Assembly (NCBI GenBank): GCA_023386965.1
Contig: JAEWIR010000011.1
Coordinates: forward strand, 1-47,519
Length of the DNA: 47,519 nt
DNA from: Bacteroidota bacterium
GTDB lineage: Bacteria > Bacteroidota > Bacteroidia > Flavobacteriales > Weeksellaceae
Reading direction: 5' to 3'
Shown here: positions 9,323-18,116 of the stretch, piece by piece
Layout: each line of letters begins with the position of its first letter
How positions within the stretch are numbered: the first letter of the stretch is position 1
Notes under the pieces: generated by a model
What the model saw: only the letters and a program-made list of their open reading frames with translations
Told to the model about the DNA's origin: nothing
Databases searched by the model: none
Made by a program: the position numbers and the translations under genes

Positions 9323-9368
9323 CACTCAAAAGGTGCCTCTCTTTAGCTATCAACTTCAACCTAAATAA

Positions 9369-10496
9369 ATGAGTATCCTACCCAAGATTATGATAAGTAT
9401 ACTGGTCATCTTTTGCGCACTTACCACTGCGGCTGTCATCATCATCAATCAGCCGAAATTTGGTAAATCTCCTTCCGGAGCACGTTTGGAGCGCATCCAG
9501 AAGTCACCGCATTATAAAAACGGCAGATTCGATAATCTGAACAAAACCCCGCAGCTGGCTGAAGACACTTCTATGCCGGAGGTCATGTTCCGCTTCCTTT
9601 TCGGAAAGAAAGACCAATTGAAACCAACCAAGGCATTTCAATTGACCAAAACCGAACTGAAATCACTAAAGCCCGATGAAAATGTCTTTATCTGGATGGG
9701 ACACTCGTCCTATTATATGCAGATTGACGGCCTGAAAATCCTGGTAGACCCGGTGCTGAGCGGCAACGCTTCACCATTCACTTTTACGACCAAAGCCTTT
9801 GAAGGAAGTGACCTGTACACCCCAGAAGATATTCCAGCACTGGACCTTCTCATCATAACACACGACCACTGGGATCACCTGGACTACACCACAGTTAATG
9901 AACTGCAGCACAAAACGCGGCGAGTGGTTACCGGTCTGGGTACGGGCGAACATCTGGAATATTGGGGCTACAATTCAAAAATCATAACGGAACTGGATTG
10001 GTTTGAGAATTCTGATCTGGGCAATGGCTTCAGCATACATTGCGAGCCCGCACGTCATTTTTCAGGCCGGGGGCTCAAGCGCGACCAGGCTATCTGGGCA
10101 AGCTTTGTGCTTGAATCACCTACGCAGAGAATCTATATCGGCGGCGACAGTGGTTACGACGATCATTATAAAAAAATCGGCGACAAATACGGCAGTTTTG
10201 ACCTCGCCATTCTTGAGAACGGCCAATACAACAGGGACTGGCGCTATATTCATTTCCTTCCGGGGGAGAATATAAAGGCTATGAAAGAACTGAATGCAAA
10301 ACGCATGATTCCGGTGCACAATTCAAAATTCGCACTGGCTGTACATTCCTGGGACGAGCCCCTGAGAAAGATCACGGAGCTGAACACTGAAAATCTCAAG
10401 ATCATCACCCCGGCAATTGGGCAGAAAGTTCCGTGGCAGGACGACTCCAAAATCTATAAAAAGTGGTGGGAAGACTATGACAGTGAATTGGAATGA
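9369..10496 (+). CDS. MBL fold metallo-hydrolase, membrane-anchored (NAPE-PLD/RomA-like)
   Basis: A 375-residue metallo-beta-lactamase-fold hydrolase. A hydrophobic N-terminal segment (about residues 7-27) acts as a signal anchor. The catalytic HDHWDH motif is at 165-170, preceded by 'WMGHSSYYMQIDGLKILVD', characteristic of the NAPE-PLD/UlaG-like branch, and followed by 'GDSGY' and 'PVHNSKF'. Relatives hydrolyse phosphodiester bonds in lipids, but the substrate here cannot be read from sequence. It is probably on the periplasmic face of the inner membrane. Confidence 0.85.
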   Translation: MSILPKIMISILVIFCALTTAAVIIINQPKFGKSPSGARLERIQKSPHYKNGRFDNLNKTPQLAEDTSMPEVMFRFLFGKKDQLKPTKAFQLTKTELKSLKPDENVFIWMGHSSYYMQIDGLKILVDPVLSGNASPFTFTTKAFEGSDLYTPEDIPALDLLIITHDHWDHLDYTTVNELQHKTRRVVTGLGTGEHLEYWGYNSKIITELDWFENSDLGNGFSIHCEPARHFSGRGLKRDQAIWASFVLESPTQRIYIGGDSGYDDHYKKIGDKYGSFDLAILENGQYNRDWRYIHFLPGENIKAMKELNAKRMIPVHNSKFALAVHSWDEPLRKITELNTENLKIITPAIGQKVPWQDDSKIYKKWWEDYDSELE

Positions 10497-10570
10497 TTTT
10501 TTCTGCACGATGAAGGGCCGGTGCCTCAGTACCAGGCGTTGTCGGCCAAACAGCTTGTAAACATTTGCTC

Positions 10571-11332
10571 ATGAAAAGAACATTACAGATTGCCAATGGC
10601 GTGGCTTTAGTCGCCACGATCATCTTCAACTACCTGAGCAATACCGGAATCTTTGACGGGAAAACGATAGGCGATGTTTCGGATCAGTACCACACCTCTA
10701 TCACACCGGCCGGCTACGCTTTCTCCATTTGGGGCCTTATCTATCTCCTTCTTTTTGTATTCGTCATCTATACAGGACGAAGCTTGTTCCGGTCTGATAA
10801 AAATGAAGCCGATAAACTTGTGGAGCGAATTGGATGGTGGTTTGTAGTTTCATGTATCGCAAACTGTGCCTGGATTGTGGTCTGGCTGAACGGTTGGAGT
10901 GGGCTGTCCGTTTTGCTGCTGGTCATTGCCATGATTTCGCTGACCAAAATTCTGCTTGAAACCAAAAAATTTGCAGATACGCCGGCAAAAAGATGGATGG
11001 TAGATGTACCATTCCAAATATATGCGGGCTGGATGAGCGTTGCGCTCATGGTGGCCACGGCTGCCTGGCTGGGCAAGATCGGTTGGGACGGTTGGGGAAT
11101 TTCAGGCGAAATATGGACGGTAATCCTCATCGCAGTTGCAACGGTTATTCATTTGCTGATGACCTGGCGCCAGGACTCACCCATATTTGCACTTGTGGGA
11201 ACCTGGGCCTTTGTAGCAACAGCACAAGTTAACACTGATACTTCATCAACGATATACATTTTTGCCCTGATCTGTGCAGCGGTTCTATTTGGAAGCAGTC
11301 TTCTTAATATCATCCGCAGAAAATCAGTTTAA
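10571..11332 (+). CDS. TspO/MBR-like membrane protein
   Basis: A 253-residue integral membrane protein with about seven hydrophobic segments. Near the N-terminus 'ITPAGYAFSIWGLIYL' matches the TspO/MBR signature, and tryptophans recur (W-V-V-W, W-L-N-G-W, W-D-G-W). TspO-type proteins bind porphyrins or tryptophan-derived ligands. This protein is longer than the five-helix TspO (about 160 residues) and belongs to the extended tryptophan-rich group. The ATG at 10571 is preferred; a TTG two codons upstream is possible. No strong ribosome-binding site is seen, which is normal in this phylum. Confidence 0.8.
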   Translation: MKRTLQIANGVALVATIIFNYLSNTGIFDGKTIGDVSDQYHTSITPAGYAFSIWGLIYLLLFVFVIYTGRSLFRSDKNEADKLVERIGWWFVVSCIANCAWIVVWLNGWSGLSVLLLVIAMISLTKILLETKKFADTPAKRWMVDVPFQIYAGWMSVALMVATAAWLGKIGWDGWGISGEIWTVILIAVATVIHLLMTWRQDSPIFALVGTWAFVATAQVNTDTSSTIYIFALICAAVLFGSSLLNIIRRKSV

Positions 11333-11389
11333 TGCCCTCCAAACAGATTATTAAACAGATATTTGCCTGTAATTTCTAAAAAAGCTCCG

Positions 11390-12391
11390 ATGAACATCAA
11401 AATACTTCTGCTTTCAATATTTTCTTTCTTGTCGGTTTTCGTGAAAGCTCAGGACCTGACTACTCTAAAGCCCTTGGATGCAGATCTCAGCACAGTTGCT
11501 TACCCTTTTCCGGTTCATTTTAAAGAACTGAAAAACCAGGGACAGCATTTTAAGATGGCCTATATGGACGCAAAGCCTGCAAATTCCAATGGTAAGACTG
11601 TCCTACTTCTGCACGGAAAAAATTTTAACGGTTACTATTTCGAAGAAACTGCCAGAGCCCTGAATGAAGCAGGTTACCGTGTGATTATGCCGGACCAGAT
11701 CGGATTTGGGAAATCCTCAAAACCAAAACAGTTCCAGTTCAGCTTTCAGCAACTTGCTGAAAATACAAAAGGCATTATGGATGAACTAAAAATCACCCGT
11801 TTTGCAGTTTTGGGGCATTCCATGGGAGGCATGCTGGCCACGAAAATGGCGGTGATGTATCCTGAAAATGTAGAAAAACTCATCCTGGCCAATCCTATCG
11901 GTCTGGAAGATTACCGTAAATTTTCACCATATCAGAATATCGACAAACTCTACGCTTCCGAACTCAAAAACACCTACAAAAGTTACCGCGACTATCAGCT
12001 GAAGTTTTATTACGACGGAAAATGGAAGCCTGAGTACGATAAATGGCTGAATTTGCTTGCCGGCTGGACCATCCATCCTGATTTTCCGGTAACAGCATGG
12101 AGTGCGGCATTAACAACCGACATGATCTACACGCAACCTGTTGTCGGTGATTTCGAAAAAATCACTTCTCCTACCCTTCTGATTATCGGTACACGGGACC
12201 GTACGGCCATCGGAAAGCCAAACGCACCTAAGGACCTGCAGCCTTTGATGGGCCTTTACCAGAATTTAGGCAAAGAAACACAGAAGAAAATCAAAGGATC
12301 AACACTTGTTGAGCTGGAGAATGTAGGACATTCGCCACACATTGAGGTTTTTGACCGGTTTATTGCTCCGCTCCTAAAATTCCTGCAGTAA
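11390..12391 (+). CDS. Secreted alpha/beta hydrolase
   Basis: A 333-residue alpha/beta-fold hydrolase with a cleavable signal peptide ending VKAQ at about residue 21. The nucleophile elbow is GHSMGG with Ser144; the acid is in 'IGTRDRTA' and the histidine in 'VGHSPHIE', giving a complete triad. 'LLLHGKNFNGYYFEE' is the usual oxyanion-hole strand. Substrate unknown; the closest general type is esterase or epoxide-hydrolase-like. The start at 11390 gives a clean signal peptide; an upstream TTG would spoil it. Its last 18 bp overlap the convergent menC 3' end. Confidence 0.88.
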   Translation: MNIKILLLSIFSFLSVFVKAQDLTTLKPLDADLSTVAYPFPVHFKELKNQGQHFKMAYMDAKPANSNGKTVLLLHGKNFNGYYFEETARALNEAGYRVIMPDQIGFGKSSKPKQFQFSFQQLAENTKGIMDELKITRFAVLGHSMGGMLATKMAVMYPENVEKLILANPIGLEDYRKFSPYQNIDKLYASELKNTYKSYRDYQLKFYYDGKWKPEYDKWLNLLAGWTIHPDFPVTAWSAALTTDMIYTQPVVGDFEKITSPTLLIIGTRDRTAIGKPNAPKDLQPLMGLYQNLGKETQKKIKGSTLVELENVGHSPHIEVFDRFIAPLLKFLQ

Positions 12392-13408
12392 ATTAACTTG
12401 ATCAGGATTAAAGGTGAGTAATTCACCCCTTAAGATCAAAGCACTTTCAAAATTATTGGTAAAGAGTCCGCCCGTACCCAGGCCCTGAGGCAAAGGATTA
12501 TTCTTTGTAAAGGTGTATTGCGCGATAGCGTTCAGGCCGATATTACTTTCGAGCGCAGAGGTGATCCAATAACCGATTCCCAATTTTTCTGCAAGTTCAA
12601 TCCATTCGTCGGAACCTGAAAATCCTCCGATAAGGGAAGGTTTCAGAATGATGTATTGGGGTATGACCGCCTTTAAGAGGGCTTCCTTATCTTCTTCATT
12701 CAGTACACCAATCAGCTCCTCATCGAGCGCGATGGGTGTAGGAGTACTTCGGCACAATAGGGCCATTTCCGAAACATTTCCGGCCTTGATGGGCTGCTCT
12801 ATGGAGTGTATCTCCAACTCTGCAAGTTCCGCCAAAACTGTTTTGGCTTCTTCAAAAGAAAAGGCGCCGTTGGCATCGACCCTGATTTCCAGTTCGTTCT
12901 CCGGAAACGTGGATCTTAACTGTTTCAGGATTACTTTCTCAGTGGGCCAGTCCACACCGATTTTCAGCTTCAGACATTTAAAACCTTTCTCTAACTTGTC
13001 TGAAATCTGCTTTCGCATATGTTCTGCATTTCCCATCCAAATCAAGCCGTTAATTCTGATGGACGCGGAACCTTCTGTAAACCCGGACGGAAAGTAGATA
13101 TTTCCGCGATATTTCAGATTGCGGATGGCCTGTTCGTAACCAAACCAGATTGATGGAAAAGCCAGGAGTTCAGCTTTCAGGAATTCTTCACTTTCGTTGA
13201 TGTGTTCACAAAGCCATTTAAGTTTCTCTTCATAACCGGACACATCATCATAGCTCAGACCCCGAAAAATACCGCATTCTCCTACACCTGTCCGGCCGGC
13301 TTCGGATATTTTCAGAATATAGGTTTCCTTAGTTTTCAAAACCCCGCGAGAAGTACCGCCAGGTGTTTCAAATTCCAGGACATGTTTGAAATATTCAGCC
13401 TTTTTCAT
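12374..13408 (-). CDS. menC: o-Succinylbenzoate synthase, enolase superfamily
   Basis: A 344-residue enolase-superfamily enzyme. The KxK pair is at K147/K149; the metal ligands are D178 (RVDANG), E204 (IEQP) and D229 (ALDEEL); the opposite lysine is K256 (ILKPSLIGG). The C-terminal 'SALESNIGLNAIAQ' is the MenC-type signature, so dehydration of SHCHC to o-succinylbenzoate in menaquinone synthesis is the best call; dipeptide epimerase is the alternative because the folds are alike. Other men genes are not nearby. A GTG three codons upstream could also start translation. The 3' end overlaps the convergent hydrolase by 18 bp. Confidence 0.85.
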   Translation of the reverse strand: MKKAEYFKHVLEFETPGGTSRGVLKTKETYILKISEAGRTGVGECGIFRGLSYDDVSGYEEKLKWLCEHINESEEFLKAELLAFPSIWFGYEQAIRNLKYRGNIYFPSGFTEGSASIRINGLIWMGNAEHMRKQISDKLEKGFKCLKLKIGVDWPTEKVILKQLRSTFPENELEIRVDANGAFSFEEAKTVLAELAELEIHSIEQPIKAGNVSEMALLCRSTPTPIALDEELIGVLNEEDKEALLKAVIPQYIILKPSLIGGFSGSDEWIELAEKLGIGYWITSALESNIGLNAIAQYTFTKNNPLPQGLGTGGLFTNNFESALILRGELLTFNPDQVNLLQEF

Positions 13409-13419
13409 AAAATTCACCT

Positions 13420-13450
13420 TAAAAAGAAAGACGCGAAATATCGCGCCTTC
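13420..13450 (-). terminator. Terminator-like hairpin after fbp
   Basis: CGCGA at 13432-13436 pairs with TCGCG at 13441-13445 across an AATA loop, extendable through one mismatch. On the minus strand it is followed by a T-rich run. It sits between the fbp stop and the menC start and may only attenuate read-through. Confidence 0.5.
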
Positions 13451-13472
13451 CTGTATTTTTCAAATCTGCTTA

Positions 13473-14492
13473 TTAATCTTTTACAACATCAATGCGCATA
13501 AATTCTTCTGCCTTTTCCACCATCTCGGTGTTACCGCAAAAGAAAGGCGTGCGTTGGTGAAGTTCTGTTGGCTCCAGCTCCATAATCCGGTTAAATCCGT
13601 CGGAAGCCTTACCACCAGCCTGCTCGGCAAGGAAAGCCATGGGGTTACATTCGTACAGCAAACGTAATTTTCCGTTGGGCGCATTGGCATAAGAAGGATA
13701 GATATAAATTCCGCCCTTTATCATATTCCGGTGGAAATCCGACACCAAAGATCCGATATACCGGGAAGTATATGGCCTGTCGCCCTCCATCATCTGGCAG
13801 TACTTCAGGTAATTCTTCACTCCCTGCGGAAACTTGGAATAATTCCCTTCGTTAATGGAGTAAATCTTACCTTTTTCAGGGAATCTCATATTAGGATGGG
13901 AAAGATAGTAAGTCCCTAAACTTGGATCGAGTGTAAATCCGTTTACACCGTTACCGGTGGTATAAACAATCATTGTAGATGAACCGTAAACCACATACCC
14001 TGCGGCTACCTGATCCACTCCCCGCTGCAGAAAATCTTCCAACTGAACAGGGGTTCCCGGTTCGGTTACCCGGCGGTAAATGGAGAAAATCGTACCTACT
14101 GAAACATTCACATCAATATTTGAGGAACCGTCCAGAGGATCGATCAGCACTACATATTTGCTTAAGTGACCGTTAGGACCGCATTTAATATCAATAAAAT
14201 CATCATTTTCCTCTGATGCAATACCGCAAACCACCTCACGCTGAGACAATGCGGTAATGAAGATTTCGTTTGCCAGTACATCCAGTTTCTGCTGCTGCTC
14301 GCCCTGTACATTAGTCATACCTACGTGACCTACGATATCGGCGATACCGGCCTTGTTTACATCGCGGTTCACGACCTTTGAAGCCAGCCGGATGGCACTT
14401 AAGAGGCGGGAAAATTCACCGGTGGAATACTGGAAGTCGTCCTGTTTATCAATTATAAATTCACCTAGGGTCTGTAATGCGTTTTCTGACAT
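13473..14492 (-). CDS. fbp: Fructose-1,6-bisphosphatase class I
   Basis: A 339-residue class I FBPase that hydrolyses fructose 1,6-bisphosphate in gluconeogenesis. The metal-binding motif LIDPLDGSSNID is complete, with upstream 'GIASEENDDF' and later 'GGIYIYP' and 'LLYECNPMAFLAEQAGG', all diagnostic. Length equals the typical bacterial enzyme. The start at 14492 (MSENALQT) is chosen over a 31-codon upstream extension with no conserved sequence. It is divergent from aspartate kinase. Confidence 0.96.
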   Translation of the reverse strand: MSENALQTLGEFIIDKQDDFQYSTGEFSRLLSAIRLASKVVNRDVNKAGIADIVGHVGMTNVQGEQQQKLDVLANEIFITALSQREVVCGIASEENDDFIDIKCGPNGHLSKYVVLIDPLDGSSNIDVNVSVGTIFSIYRRVTEPGTPVQLEDFLQRGVDQVAAGYVVYGSSTMIVYTTGNGVNGFTLDPSLGTYYLSHPNMRFPEKGKIYSINEGNYSKFPQGVKNYLKYCQMMEGDRPYTSRYIGSLVSDFHRNMIKGGIYIYPSYANAPNGKLRLLYECNPMAFLAEQAGGKASDGFNRIMELEPTELHQRTPFFCGNTEMVEKAEEFMRIDVVKD

Positions 14493-14625
14493 TTGTGGGT
14501 TTTTGATTTTGCACAAATTTCGGAAATTTCTTTGAATATTACAGGCTAATTCAGCAAAATGATTCAGGCCGGCAGCCGGCAGCAAACCCTGTGTGGCGGC
14601 GTTTTCATTTATCAGCCAAAATCAC

Positions 14626-14633
14626 TAATTTTG
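14626..14633 (+). promoter_or_regulatory. Putative -7 element for the aspartate kinase gene
   Basis: TAATTTTG fits TAnnTTTG and lies 67 bases before the ATG at 14701. The -33 region is weak, so the assignment is tentative. Confidence 0.35.
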
Positions 14634-14700
14634 AAAATTATTCCCATCGTCGTACTGCACCGCGGTACATTAATTTTTCAACTGATTACCAATACGTTAA

Positions 14701-15939
14701 ATGAAGGTATTTAAATTTGGAGGCGCATCTGTGAAGGATGCAGAAGGAGTAAGGAATGTAGCCACTGTGCTGCAGCGCCAGCATGCGCATCCGTGCCTTT
14801 TGGTCGTATCGGCCATGGGCAAAACGACAAATGCCCTGGAAGAAGTCATCAAACTCTACTTTGAAAAAGGCGATTACATTTCGGCGGTGGAAAGGATCAG
14901 AAACAGTCATATCCAAACGGCTGGTGAACTTTTTACGCAGGATGCACCCATTATGCGTGAACTGCAGGAAATCATAGATGATTTACTGGATTTCCTCAGG
15001 AAGAACAAATCGCCCAATTACAGCTATGTGTACGATCAGACCGTAAGTACAGGTGAGTTGCTTTCTTCCCGGATTTTAAGCGAATATTTGAACTCTGCCA
15101 GCTATTCCAACCAATGGCTGGACGCGCGGGACTATATCAAGACGGACGAAAATTACCGCGAAGGCAATGTTCAGTGGCAAATGACTCTCGGCAATATCGG
15201 TAACCTGGATCGGAGCCTCAGCTATGTCACCCAGGGTTTCATAGGCTCGGATCCCAATAATTTCACTACCACGCTGGGCCGCGAAGGATCGGATTACAGT
15301 GCGGCTGTTTTTGCCTATGGCCTGGATGCAGAATCGCTGACAATCTGGAAAGATGTGCCCGGTGTGATGACAGGCGACCCGCGTAAATTTTCAGACGTTC
15401 AGCTGCTGGACAGCATCTCTTACGAAGACGCCATTGAAATGGCCTATTTCGGGGCCTCGGTAATCCACCCGAAAACCCTGCAGCCGCTTCAGAAGAAAAA
15501 CATACCTTTTTATGTTAAGTCATTCCTGGATCCGGACCAGCCCGGCACCCGGGTAAGCGCCCTGGGCAGCAGCAGCAACCTGCCGTCCTATATCCTGAAA
15601 GAAAAACAGTATCTGGCGCATATCGCCACGCGTGATTTTTCCTTCATTGCTGAAGAACACATCAGCCAGATCTTCAATCTTCTAGCCAAATACCAAATAA
15701 AAGTGTCTCTGATGCAGAATACAGCCATTTCACTGGCCCTTTGCCTTGAGGATAAATATGGCCACCTTGAGGATTTCAATAGAGATCTGAACGCCGGATT
15801 CACAACGGAAATGACGGCAGGAGTGTCACTTTTTACCGTACGCAATGCAGGACCTGAGGACATCAACAGGTATTGCGCAGACAAGGAAATTCTGCTGGAA
15901 CAGATTTCACACAATACCGTGCAGATGGTGATCCGATAA
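14701..15939 (+). CDS. Aspartate kinase (monofunctional)
   Basis: A 412-residue aspartokinase that phosphorylates L-aspartate as the first step to lysine, threonine and methionine. The kinase signature KFGGASV is at residues 4-10, with 'TLGREGSDYSAA' in the catalytic domain and 'WKDVPGVMTGDPR' for nucleotide binding. The C-terminal ~110 residues form the ACT regulatory region ('IKVSLMQNTAISLALCLED'). No homoserine dehydrogenase domain is fused. It is followed 19 bp later by the acyltransferase gene. Confidence 0.93.
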   Translation: MKVFKFGGASVKDAEGVRNVATVLQRQHAHPCLLVVSAMGKTTNALEEVIKLYFEKGDYISAVERIRNSHIQTAGELFTQDAPIMRELQEIIDDLLDFLRKNKSPNYSYVYDQTVSTGELLSSRILSEYLNSASYSNQWLDARDYIKTDENYREGNVQWQMTLGNIGNLDRSLSYVTQGFIGSDPNNFTTTLGREGSDYSAAVFAYGLDAESLTIWKDVPGVMTGDPRKFSDVQLLDSISYEDAIEMAYFGASVIHPKTLQPLQKKNIPFYVKSFLDPDQPGTRVSALGSSSNLPSYILKEKQYLAHIATRDFSFIAEEHISQIFNLLAKYQIKVSLMQNTAISLALCLEDKYGHLEDFNRDLNAGFTTEMTAGVSLFTVRNAGPEDINRYCADKEILLEQISHNTVQMVIR

Positions 15940-15958
15940 CTAATTCCCCTTCAAAAAA

Positions 15959-17809
15959 ATGAGCTTAATTTCCAAACAGGATCTGATAAATGCATCTGGC
16001 ATGAGCAGGCTGGGTTTCATTAAAAATCCACTCTCCGCCGCCATTATGCGCCTTACCAATATTGACAGGGTAAATAATCTTTATGATAAGGTAAAGGACA
16101 AAGAAGGCAAGGAATTCTTTGACGCTTTTGTACGCGAACGCTACCTTAAATACATTGTATTTGCCGAAGATTTGGCAAAAATTCCCAGAACCGGACCTTT
16201 TATTCTGGTTGCCAATCACCCGCTGGGCGCCATAGACGGGATCCTGATGACCAAAATACTGTCGGAGATCCGGCCGGATTTTAAGATCATGGGGAATTTT
16301 TTACTTTCGCGTATCAAACCAATGGAACCTTACGTCATTTCCGTAAATCCGTTTGAGAACCGCAAAGAACTCCACAGCAGTTCCGGGGGCATGCGCGAAA
16401 CACTGCGTCACCTGGCTGAAGGAGGCTGCGTAGGCATCTTTCCCGCCGGTGAGGTTTCGAACAGAAACAATGCCTTCAATGAAATAATGGACAAAGAATG
16501 GCAAAAACCTGCCATTAAACTTATACGCAAAGCAAAGGTGCCTGTAGTACCTATGTACTTCCACGCCAAGAACAGCAAAGCATTTTACAGGCTCGCAAAA
16601 CTGCATCCTAATCTGCAGACCATGCTGCTGCCGTCGGAAATGATGCATCACCGTGAAAAACCCATCCGCATGCGCATTGGAAAGCCTATTTCTGTGAAGG
16701 TGATTGACGAGCAGGAAGATGCGGATGAACTGGGCGAATTCCTTAAACGCAAGGTTTATATGCTCAAATCCTATTATGAGCGCCGGAAATCCCTGCCCGA
16801 TATCCTGAAACTGCCCAATCTGAACATTAAGTTTCCGCTGTTGCTGAAGGAGGAAAACATTATCCAGAATATCATTGATGAAACCCCCACGGAAGATATC
16901 GTAAAGGAGATCGCCACCCTCCGGGCCAACGATAAGATGTTTTTCAGCAACGGAAACTATGAAGTCTATTTTGCGGCTTACGACGAAATCCCGTCCATTA
17001 TGCGGGAGATCGGACGCCAGCGTGAACTTACCTTCCGAGCTATTGGCGAGGGCTGTAACCTGCCTTATGACCTGGACGAATTCGACCAGCATTATTACCA
17101 CCTTTTCCTGTGGGACAGTGAGGCGAAGAAAATCGCCGGAGCCTACCGCATGGGTCTGGGTCGCGAAATTATGAAGAAACACGGCGTGGGCGGCTTCTAC
17201 ACCAATTCCCTTTTCGAATTTGACCAGGAAATCCATCCTTTCTTCCGGAAGGTGATAGAAATGGGACGCGCTTATATCCTGCAGGAGTATCAGATGAAGC
17301 CCCTACCCCTTTTCCTGCTTTGGCGCGGCATTGTGCACGTATGTCTGCGAAATCCGGACCATAAATTCCTGATGGGCGGTGTAAGCATCTCCGATAAATT
17401 CTCGGATTTCTCCAAATCACTGATCATCGAGTTTATGCGCTCCAATTATTACGATTCGGCAGTGGCGCAATACATTCATCCCAAACATGAGTTCAAGATC
17501 AAGCTCAGGGACCGCGACAAGCACCTTTTTCTGGATGAAGTAGAATCGGACCTGAACAAGCTGGACAAGATTATTGATGACCTGGAGCCGGAGCTCAGGC
17601 TGCCGGTACTGATTAAGAAATATATTAAGCAAAATGCCAAGGTGGTGGCCTTCAATGTGGACCCCAACTTCAATGATGCCATAGACGGGCTGATGTATAT
17701 CCGTATAAGCGACCTGCCGGAAAGCACCATAAAGCCGGTTCTGGAGGAGATGAGTGAAGAAATGCGCAAGGAACAGGAAAATAATAAATCTGAAAATCAG
17801 GCAGTTTAG
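15959..17809 (+). CDS. Bifunctional OlsF-like aminolipid synthase (LPLAT + GNAT)
   Basis: A 616-residue fusion. The N-terminal half is a lysophospholipid acyltransferase of the hemolysin-like branch: NHPLGAIDG holds the catalytic H87 and D93, and 'GIFPAGEVS' is the acceptor motif. The C-terminal half (from about 320) is an acyl-ACP-dependent GNAT N-acyltransferase ('GAYRMGLGREIM', 'GFYTNSLFEFD'). OlsF in Serratia and Flavobacterium joins the same two activities to make ornithine lipids, and Bacteroides makes glycine lipids with separate GlsA/GlsB. The amino acid used here cannot be told from sequence. Membrane-associated, cytoplasmic face. The very end is a charged tail. Confidence 0.85.
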   Translation: MSLISKQDLINASGMSRLGFIKNPLSAAIMRLTNIDRVNNLYDKVKDKEGKEFFDAFVRERYLKYIVFAEDLAKIPRTGPFILVANHPLGAIDGILMTKILSEIRPDFKIMGNFLLSRIKPMEPYVISVNPFENRKELHSSSGGMRETLRHLAEGGCVGIFPAGEVSNRNNAFNEIMDKEWQKPAIKLIRKAKVPVVPMYFHAKNSKAFYRLAKLHPNLQTMLLPSEMMHHREKPIRMRIGKPISVKVIDEQEDADELGEFLKRKVYMLKSYYERRKSLPDILKLPNLNIKFPLLLKEENIIQNIIDETPTEDIVKEIATLRANDKMFFSNGNYEVYFAAYDEIPSIMREIGRQRELTFRAIGEGCNLPYDLDEFDQHYYHLFLWDSEAKKIAGAYRMGLGREIMKKHGVGGFYTNSLFEFDQEIHPFFRKVIEMGRAYILQEYQMKPLPLFLLWRGIVHVCLRNPDHKFLMGGVSISDKFSDFSKSLIIEFMRSNYYDSAVAQYIHPKHEFKIKLRDRDKHLFLDEVESDLNKLDKIIDDLEPELRLPVLIKKYIKQNAKVVAFNVDPNFNDAIDGLMYIRISDLPESTIKPVLEEMSEEMRKEQENNKSENQAV

Positions 17810-17838
17810 AAAAAACATGATAAAAAGCGCGAAAATAC

Positions 17839-17869
17839 TTGCGCCGCATGGAAAAAGATTCTATTTTTG
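17839..17869 (+). promoter_or_regulatory. Promoter of tRNA-Phe
   Basis: TTG at 17839-17841 and TATTTTTG at 17862-17869 are separated by 20 bases, a full match to the Bacteroidetes TTG-N17-23-TAnnTTTG promoter. The tRNA begins 26 bases past the -7 box. Confidence 0.65.
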
Positions 17870-17895
17870 CAGCACTTAAAACAACAGAAGTTAAC

Positions 17896-17968
17896 GGTTT
17901 CTTAGCTCAGTTGGTAGAGCAACGGATTGAAAATCCGTGTGTCCCTGGTTCGATCCCTGGAGAAACCA
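17896..17968 (+). tRNA. tRNA-Phe (GAA)
   Basis: A complete 73-nt cloverleaf. The acceptor GGTTTCT/AGAAACC pairs fully; D stem GCTC/GAGC; anticodon stem ACGGA/TCCGT with loop TTGAAAA giving anticodon GAA; T loop TTCGATC. The T stem CCTGG/CCTGG has a central U-U mismatch. CCA is not encoded. It has its own promoter and terminator. The tRNA is followed by an accessory region containing an IS and orphan genes. Confidence 0.96.
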
Positions 17969-17970
17969 CA

Positions 17971-18000
17971 AACCACTTACAACATGTAGGTGGTTTTTTT
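17971..18000 (+). terminator. Terminator of tRNA-Phe
   Basis: AACCACTTACA pairs with TGTAGGTGGTT (one G-U pair) around a three-base loop, followed directly by a run of T. The 11-bp stem starts three bases after the tRNA. Confidence 0.85.
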
Positions 18001-18089
18001 ATGTTGATATATCTGCGCGCGGAATATAAAAAATTTGGAAAACCAACAATTGAGATTGTTTTTAAGTTAAATAGCAGCGAAGGCAATAA

Positions 18090-18116
18090 ATTGGATCAGG
18101 AACAAAACCTGGGGGA
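18090..18116 (+). repeat. IS left terminal inverted repeat
   Basis: 27 bases beginning ATTGGAT and ending TGGGGGA. They match the reverse complement of 19479-19505 at 20 of 27 positions. Confidence 0.6.

Noticed and set aside
16301..17236. 311-codon minus-strand ORF
   Set aside because: Shadow of the OlsF-like gene; no recognisable protein features.
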